Below are positions 5,328 to 5,492 of a DNA stretch of 5,492 bases, piece after piece; the stretch's first letter is position 1; the number at the start of each line of letters is the position of its first letter. Both the position numbers and the translations under genes were made by a program. Origin of the DNA: Dehalococcoidia bacterium. Its GTDB lineage: Bacteria > Chloroflexota > Dehalococcoidia > GIF9 > UBA5629. Under the pieces are notes generated by a model that searched no databases, was not told the origin of the DNA, and was given only the letters and a program-made list of their open reading frames with translations. Location of the stretch: positions 1 to 5,492 of the forward strand of contig JAQTLG010000137.1 in assembly GCA_028715025.1 (NCBI GenBank). Direction: 5' to 3'.

Positions 5328-5371
5328 TCACTAATAGCAATATGCTATCATCCGCTGAGGCATTACTCACG

Positions 5372-5380
5372 TGCTATAAT
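5372..5380 (+). promoter_or_regulatory. Candidate extended -10 promoter of the radical SAM gene
   Basis: TGC-TATAAT is a perfect -10 hexamer with the TGn extension, but there is no recognisable -35 at 16-18 bases. The predicted start near 5387 would leave a very short leader, of about 11 nt, with GAGG at its 5' edge. This is plausible but not certain. The gap between the two genes (5267-5397) otherwise holds only the hairpin and short inverted repeats. Confidence 0.4.
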
Positions 5381-5397
5381 TAGCCTGAGGATGAGAT

Positions 5398-5492
5398 ATG
5401 GCGGAGGCCCTGCTCTACGATAAGCTGGACGATCGGCGGGTTCGCTGCAACGTTTGCCTGTGGCGTTGCCTTATCAATCCCGGGAAGCCGGG
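5398..5492 (+). CDS. AmmeMemoRadiSam-type radical SAM protein, N-terminal fragment (cut by window edge)
   Basis: Thirty-one complete codons are present. The translation begins MAEALLYDKLDDRRVRCNVC and continues LWRCLINPGKP. This matches the N-terminus of the AmmeMemoRadiSam-system radical SAM proteins (PflA-like), which read roughly 'A.LY..L..G.V.C.LC...C.I..G..G.CGVR'. The cysteines C17, C20 and C24 of that extra N-terminal cluster motif are visible. The canonical CxxxCxxC that binds the SAM-associated 4Fe-4S cluster would lie beyond the window. In known genomes the gene often lies near AMMECR1 and Memo homologues; none is visible here. GAGG (5387-5390), seven bases before the ATG, supports the start. 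An in-frame ATG at 5391 does not exist (different frame). Its function is unknown in the family; the call rests on a short stretch. Confidence 0.72.
   Translation, partial: MAEALLYDKLDDRRVRCNVCLWRCLINPGKP

Overview
The window reads as a stretch of ordinary bacterial chromosome with moderately high GC. It probably comes from an anaerobic or microaerobic lineage. The clues are a ferrous-iron uptake operon (fur-feoA-feoB), an archaeal-type bifunctional fructose-1,6-bisphosphate aldolase/phosphatase, an Old Yellow Enzyme-type flavin oxidoreductase start, and the start of an AmmeMemoRadiSam-type radical SAM protein. This mix fits deep-branching anaerobes such as Dehalococcoidia/Chloroflexota or related groups. 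That placement is inference from gene content, not phylogeny. I see no mobile elements, tRNA or rRNA genes, or CRISPR arrays.

Layout, left to right. Positions 1-126 (minus) hold the first 42 codons of an NADH:flavin oxidoreductase. Positions 207-2588 (minus) hold an iron operon transcribed right to left: fur, then feoA (2-bp gap), then feoB (23-bp overlap with feoA). A good promoter (2621-2650) lies in front of fur, and a 7-1-7 inverted repeat of Fur-box architecture (2600-2614) sits on its predicted transcription start. Positions 2713-4415 (minus) hold a two-gene unit: fbp (FBP aldolase/phosphatase), then rdgB/HAM1 (XTP/dITP pyrophosphatase) 8 bp later. It is driven by a near-consensus promoter (4552-4581) with a predicted leader of about 130 nt containing a strong hairpin (4453-4482). 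Transcription then switches to the plus strand. Positions 4709-5266 encode a six-helix HdeD/DUF308-type membrane protein with an exact threefold internal repeat. It is followed by a 16-bp perfect hairpin (5292-5327). Positions 5398-5492 are the first 31 codons of the radical SAM gene, cut by the window edge.

How the genes work together: Fur senses iron and probably represses its own operon, which encodes the FeoB transporter and its small partner FeoA. Fbp supplies the last dedicated steps of gluconeogenesis in one polypeptide, and RdgB cleans the nucleotide pool. Their shared operon looks like housekeeping. The most notable points are the Fur operator placed on the fur start site, the divergent FeoB G2 switch, the archaeal-type Fbp with its structured leader, and the exact 57-residue repeat in the membrane protein. 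I found nothing that looks like a wholly new system.
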